Shown: positions 14,087 through 16,880 of the stretch, piece by piece | How the letters are laid out: each line of letters opens with the position of its first letter | Numbering within the stretch: the first letter of the stretch is position 1 | Source of the DNA: an uncultured Roseateles sp. | GTDB lineage: Bacteria > Pseudomonadota > Gammaproteobacteria > Burkholderiales > Burkholderiaceae | Length of the DNA stretch: 16,880 nt | Assembly: GCA_946480605.1 (NCBI GenBank) | Contig: CAMLKW010000084.1 | Span: 1-16,880 of the forward strand | Reading direction: 5' to 3' | Made by a program: the position numbers and the translations under genes | The notes under the pieces: model-generated | Seen by the model: the letters and a program-made list of their open reading frames with translations, nothing else | Database searches by the model: none | Told to the model about the DNA's origin: nothing

Positions 14087-15777
14087 AGCTCGCCCTCACC
14101 CTGTTTCTGCTGGTCACGGCGGCCACCCAGGCACAGACACCGCCCGACACACCGGCCTCCGCCGCGTCGGCGCCCGAGTCGGCCGCCTCCGAGCCCCGGC
14201 CCACGCCCGGCCCGCCGCCGCCCAGCTGCGCACAGCTCACCAGCCGCGCGCTGTCGGCCGACCTGAAGGCCGCCACCGCGCAGTCGCAGCACCAGCCGCT
14301 GCAGGCCCAGGTCAAGCTGCACGACGAGGCCGTGGCGCAATGGGGCGCCGCCATCGCCGCCTGCGACGGCCGCGCCCGCGACCGTGCGCTGCGCAACCTG
14401 GCCGACAGCCAGAAGGCCCACGACGTGCTGGCCGAGAAGCTGCAGGCCGGCAGCCTGTGCGAGAGCGCCCACCGCGACGCCGCCGCGCTGCAGGAGCTGG
14501 CACGCACCGCCTTCGGCGAGCGCCGCTTCACCGACGCCGCCAGCCTCTACCGCAAGGCCGAAGGCATGTGGGAGCTGGCCGCCGATCAATGCACCGGCAG
14601 CCAGCAGCAGACCGCCCAGCGCCGCCGCGAACAGAGCGAGATCGACGGCCACAACGCCGAGTTCTGCGCCCCGCCCTTCGACCGCGCGCGCGAGTTCTCC
14701 ACCAGGCTGCGCAACAGCGCCGCCGCGCTGCCGCTGGACCAGCGCCAGACGCAGAGCCAGATCGCCGAGACGCTGTGGCGCGAGACCGCCAGCCTGTGCA
14801 AGGGCAGCGCGCAGGAGCTGGCGCAGAACAACGCGCAGGCGCTGGCCCGCGAGCGCGGCACACCCTGGGTGGCCACGCCGCTGCCCGGCGCGGTGGCGGC
14901 ACCCCGCCCGGCAGCCCCGCCCGCCACGGCCCAGGCCGGCGCGCCCAAGCCGGCCGCCGCGGCGCCGACGCCAAAGCCCGCCCCGGCCGCCGCCGCGCCC
15001 GTCGTGCCGCAGGCAGCGGCGCCGACGCCCGCGCCGGCGCCCGAGCCCAAGCCGTTCGACCGCAGCGCCGGCGACACGCGCTACGTCGGCCAGTTCGTGC
15101 GCAACGACGACGACACCGTCACCGGCACCGGCCGCGTCGAATGGAAGAACGGCGACGTCTACGAAGGTCCGCTGCTGCGCAGCGTGCGCCACGGCGTGGG
15201 CGAGATCCGCTGGGCCAACGGACACCGCTACAAGGGCGACTGGGTCAGCGACCGCGCCACCGGCCGCGGCCAGATGGCCTTCGCCAACGGCAACCACTAC
15301 GAGGGCACGCTGGTGGACGGCCAGCCCGAGGGCGAGGGCAAGCTCGTCTACGCGTCGGGCGACGTCTACACCGGCCAGATCCGCCAGGGCCTGCCGCACG
15401 GCAAGGGCAGCTATGTCTGGATGAGTGGCCAGCGCTACGAGGGCGACTGGGTGCAGGACAAGCCGCAGGGCCAGGGCCGGATGCGCTTCGCCAACGGCAA
15501 CCAGTACGAGGGCCAGCTGGTGGCCGGCCTGCCGCAGGGCAAGGGCCGCATGGTCTTCCCGGGCGGCGATGTCTACGAAGGCCAGTTCGAGGCCGGCAAG
15601 GCGCACGGCGAAGGCAAGTACGCGTGGAAGAGCGGGGAGCGCTATGAGGGCGCCTGGTCACGCGGGCTGAAGCACGGGCCCGGCGTCTTCCACTGGCCCT
15701 CGGGCGACCGCTGGGAAGGTGTGTTCAAGGACGACGAGCGCACGGACGACGGGCACATAGTCCGAAAGGGTTCCTGA
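14083..15777 (+). CDS. Periplasmic MORN-repeat protein
   Basis: This 564-aa protein has three visible parts. A signal peptide ends near residue 17 (ATQA). A helical N-terminal region (about 40-260) holds six cysteines (SCAQ, ACDG, LCES, QCTG, FCAP, LCKG), enough for three disulfides in the periplasm. A Pro/Ala/Lys linker (about 261-324) leads to a C-terminal MORN array (331-564) with one degenerate and nine regular 23-residue repeats of the xYEGxxxxGxxxGxGxxxxxxG type. MORN repeats form elongated beta-hairpin stacks; in other proteins they bind lipids or partner proteins. What this one binds is unknown. It is translationally coupled (ATGA) to the lipoprotein, so a complex anchored at the outer membrane is a reasonable inference. 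The membership in an operon with the diguanylate cyclase is possible but the 90-bp gap leaves it open. Confidence 0.88.
   Translation: MKLALTLFLLVTAATQAQTPPDTPASAASAPESAASEPRPTPGPPPPSCAQLTSRALSADLKAATAQSQHQPLQAQVKLHDEAVAQWGAAIAACDGRARDRALRNLADSQKAHDVLAEKLQAGSLCESAHRDAAALQELARTAFGERRFTDAASLYRKAEGMWELAADQCTGSQQQTAQRRREQSEIDGHNAEFCAPPFDRAREFSTRLRNSAAALPLDQRQTQSQIAETLWRETASLCKGSAQELAQNNAQALARERGTPWVATPLPGAVAAPRPAAPPATAQAGAPKPAAAAPTPKPAPAAAAPVVPQAAAPTPAPAPEPKPFDRSAGDTRYVGQFVRNDDDTVTGTGRVEWKNGDVYEGPLLRSVRHGVGEIRWANGHRYKGDWVSDRATGRGQMAFANGNHYEGTLVDGQPEGEGKLVYASGDVYTGQIRQGLPHGKGSYVWMSGQRYEGDWVQDKPQGQGRMRFANGNQYEGQLVAGLPQGKGRMVFPGGDVYEGQFEAGKAHGEGKYAWKSGERYEGAWSRGLKHGPGVFHWPSGDRWEGVFKDDERTDDGHIVRKGS
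15154..15774 (+). repeat. MORN-encoding tandem repeat, nine 69-bp units
   Basis: Units start at 15154, 15223, 15292, 15361, 15430, 15499, 15568, 15637 and 15706, each exactly 23 codons with no insertion or deletion; the last unit ends at the last sense codon. A degenerate, longer unit (26 codons) precedes at 15076-15153. Units fall into three types by first residues: DVYxG (15154, 15361, 15568), xRYxGxW (15223, 15430, 15637) and NxYEGxLV (15292, 15499). This gives a 207-bp higher-order period. Confidence 0.9.
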
Positions 15778-15818
15778 ACCGCGGGCCGAGCGCCGGGCCG
15801 CCCCAAGCCGGCCCGTCC

Positions 15819-15855
15819 GGCGATGTGCGAGCGGCTCAATGCCGCGAGCATCGCC
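15819..15855. repeat. Two-tier hairpin after the MORN gene
   Basis: GGCGATG (15819-15825) pairs with CATCGCC (15849-15855), and inside it GCGGC (15831-15835) pairs with GCCGC (15841-15845) around a TCAAT loop. It is the first of three adjacent hairpins in the 142-bp gap between the convergent MORN and metW genes. Confidence 0.5.
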
Positions 15856-15902
15856 GTCCCCTCGGGGGACCGACCGGGCTCACGCGCGTTCAGCAGCGTG
15901 AG
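15856..15902. terminator. Double-hairpin element between convergent MORN gene and metW
   Basis: GTCCCC (15856-15861) pairs with GGGGAC (15865-15870) around a 3-nt loop. CTCACGC (15879-15885) pairs with GCGTGAG (15896-15902) around a 10-nt loop, with CCGGG flanking on both sides. The layout, a short C/G hairpin followed by a CACG/CGTG hairpin, repeats that at 9309-9336. No T tract is present. Position between convergent genes favours a role at transcript ends in both directions. Confidence 0.5.
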
Positions 15903-15919
15903 ACCGGGCGAGGGGCCCC

Positions 15920-16495
15920 CTACTCTCTTTCGAACTTGAACACCGCCACGCTCGCCATCAGGTTGGGCAGCGTTCGCACCACCCCGCCGTCCTGCAGGCC
16001 GAAGCTGTCCAGGATGTTGAGCCGGTTCTTGCGCGCCAGCACGCCGAAGTCGGCAAAGGTGCCGACGCGGATGTTGGGCGTGTCGTACCACTGGTAGGGC
16101 AAGGCCTTGGTGACGGGCATGCGGCCCGCCAGCACCTGCAGCCGGTTGCGCCAGTGCGCGAAGTTGGGGAAGCTGACGATGCCCAGCTTGCCCACGCGCG
16201 CCGTCTCCTTCAGCATGGCCTCGGCATTGCGCAGGTGCTGCAGCGTCTCCAGCTGCAGCACGACGTCGAAGCTCTGGTCCTCGAAGATGGACAGGCCTTC
16301 CTCCAGGTTGCGCTGGATGACGTTGACACCGCGCTTCACGCAGGCCAGCAGGTTGGCGTCGTCCAGCTCCACGCCGTAGCCGGTGCAGCCCTTGTGCTTG
16401 ATGAGGTGCTCCAGCAGTTCACCCGTTCCGCAGCCCAGGTCCAGCACGCGTGATCCAGGCGGCACCAGCGCCGCAATGGCGGGATCGAAGCTCAT
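15920..16495 (-). CDS. metW: Methionine biosynthesis protein MetW
   Basis: This 191-aa protein is a class I SAM-dependent methyltransferase fold with [15 protein letters not shown] (17-31) as the SAM-binding loop. Further family markers are [22 protein letters not shown] and [12 protein letters not shown], which identify MetW. MetW is paired with MetX in many proteobacteria and needed for full homoserine acylation there; no methyl acceptor is established. The ATG at 16495 overlaps the metX stop as ATGA, so the two are translationally coupled. A longer in-frame reading upstream would only extend into the metX 3' end and lacks similarity. Confidence 0.95.
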   Translation of the reverse strand: MSFDPAIAALVPPGSRVLDLGCGTGELLEHLIKHKGCTGYGVELDDANLLACVKRGVNVIQRNLEEGLSIFEDQSFDVVLQLETLQHLRNAEAMLKETARVGKLGIVSFPNFAHWRNRLQVLAGRMPVTKALPYQWYDTPNIRVGTFADFGVLARKNRLNILDSFGLQDGGVVRTLPNLMASVAVFKFERE

Positions 16496-16880
16496 ACCGC
16501 CACCCCCTTGATCTGCAGCGGCCGGGTCGCCGCCGGACACAGGTTGCCGGCGATGCGCTCGAAGTAGGCCCGCAGCACGCCGTGGTAGCGCGGATCGTCG
16601 AGCAGGAAGGCGTCGTGACCGTGGGGCGCGTCGATCTCCGCGTAGGACACGTCCAGCCGGTTGTCCAGCAGCGCCTTGACGATCTCGCGCGAGCGCTCCG
16701 GCGAGAAGCGCCAGTCGGTCGTGAAGCTGGCGATGAGGAACTTGGCCCGCGCCGATGCGAACGCGCGGCTCAGGTCACCGCCATGCTCGGCCGCGGGGTC
16801 GAAGTAGTCCAGCGCACGCGTGATGAGCAGGTAGGTGTTGGCGTCGAAGTAGTCGCTGAACTTGTCGCCCTGGTAGCGCA
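16492..16880 (-). CDS. metX: Homoserine O-acyltransferase MetX, C-terminal part (5' end beyond window)
   Basis: MetX activates homoserine by O-acetylation or O-succinylation in the methionine pathway, using an alpha/beta-hydrolase fold. The gene enters from the right edge; 129 codons including the stop are visible, starting in phase with [17 protein letters not shown]. Two members of the catalytic triad are visible: Asp in [16 protein letters not shown] (codon 16714-16716) and His in [15 protein letters not shown] (codon 16615-16617). The nucleophilic Ser lies outside. The acyl donor cannot be assigned from this part. The TGA at 16492-16494 overlaps the metW start. Confidence 0.95.
   Translation of the reverse strand, partial: RYQGDKFSDYFDANTYLLITRALDYFDPAAEHGGDLSRAFASARAKFLIASFTTDWRFSPERSREIVKALLDNRLDVSYAEIDAPHGHDAFLLDDPRYHGVLRAYFERIAGNLCPAATRPLQIKGVAV

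Noticed and set aside
13918..15606. Long antisense frames and a second plus-strand frame over the MORN gene
   Set aside because: These arise from the 69-bp periodic, G+C-rich repeat; their translations have no signal peptide or known motif.
15070..15777. CRISPR-like or mobile repeat array
   Set aside because: The 69-bp repeats are in frame, contain no unique spacers and encode MORN units.

Overview
The window is a gene-dense, high-G+C stretch of a betaproteobacterial chromosome. The proteins and their order (maeB, guanyl-specific RNase/barstar, lptD-surA-rsmA, metX-metW) point to the Burkholderiales, probably the Rubrivivax/Leptothrix/Roseateles side. This placement rests on recognised protein families and gene order, not on a search. 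There are no tRNA or rRNA genes, transposases, integrases or CRISPR arrays, so it reads as core chromosome with a few lineage-specific genes.

Layout. (1) 1-1838 (+): 3' part of maeB, malic enzyme fused to a phosphotransacetylase-like domain. (2) 1839-3165: an intergenic region with a sigma70-like promoter, then a secreted guanyl-specific ribonuclease and its barstar-type inhibitor, a possible 38-codon ORF, and a bidirectional terminator. This block has visibly lower G+C than its surroundings (35/60 in 2641-2700 against 45/60 in 12841-12900, counted by eye). (3) 3166-7612 (-): an overlapping envelope/ribosome operon, lptD-surA-rsmA, in which pdxA, often found between surA and rsmA in relatives, is absent. 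(4) 7702-8265 (+): a 187-aa protein matching only the C-terminal lobe of the AmgK-type sugar kinase usually found next to lptD; the catalytic part is missing. (5) 8267-10823 (-): a LysR regulator, then (upstream on the same strand) an M20 dipeptidase, separated by a cluster of hairpins. (6) 10898-15777 (+): a membrane diguanylate cyclase, a family-unknown outer-membrane lipoprotein, and a periplasmic MORN-repeat protein; the last two overlap by ATGA. (7) 15920-16880 (-): metW and the 3' end of metX, also overlapping by ATGA.

How the genes work together. lptD and surA belong together because SurA chaperones outer-membrane barrels, including LptD. metX and metW act together in methionine synthesis. 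The RNase and barstar form a secreted enzyme plus cytoplasmic immunity pair. The lipoprotein/MORN pair next to a c-di-GMP synthase is the least explained module. With the orphan kinase lobe beside lptD, it is the best candidate for undescribed biology here. Nothing in the window is clearly a new defence or mobile system.
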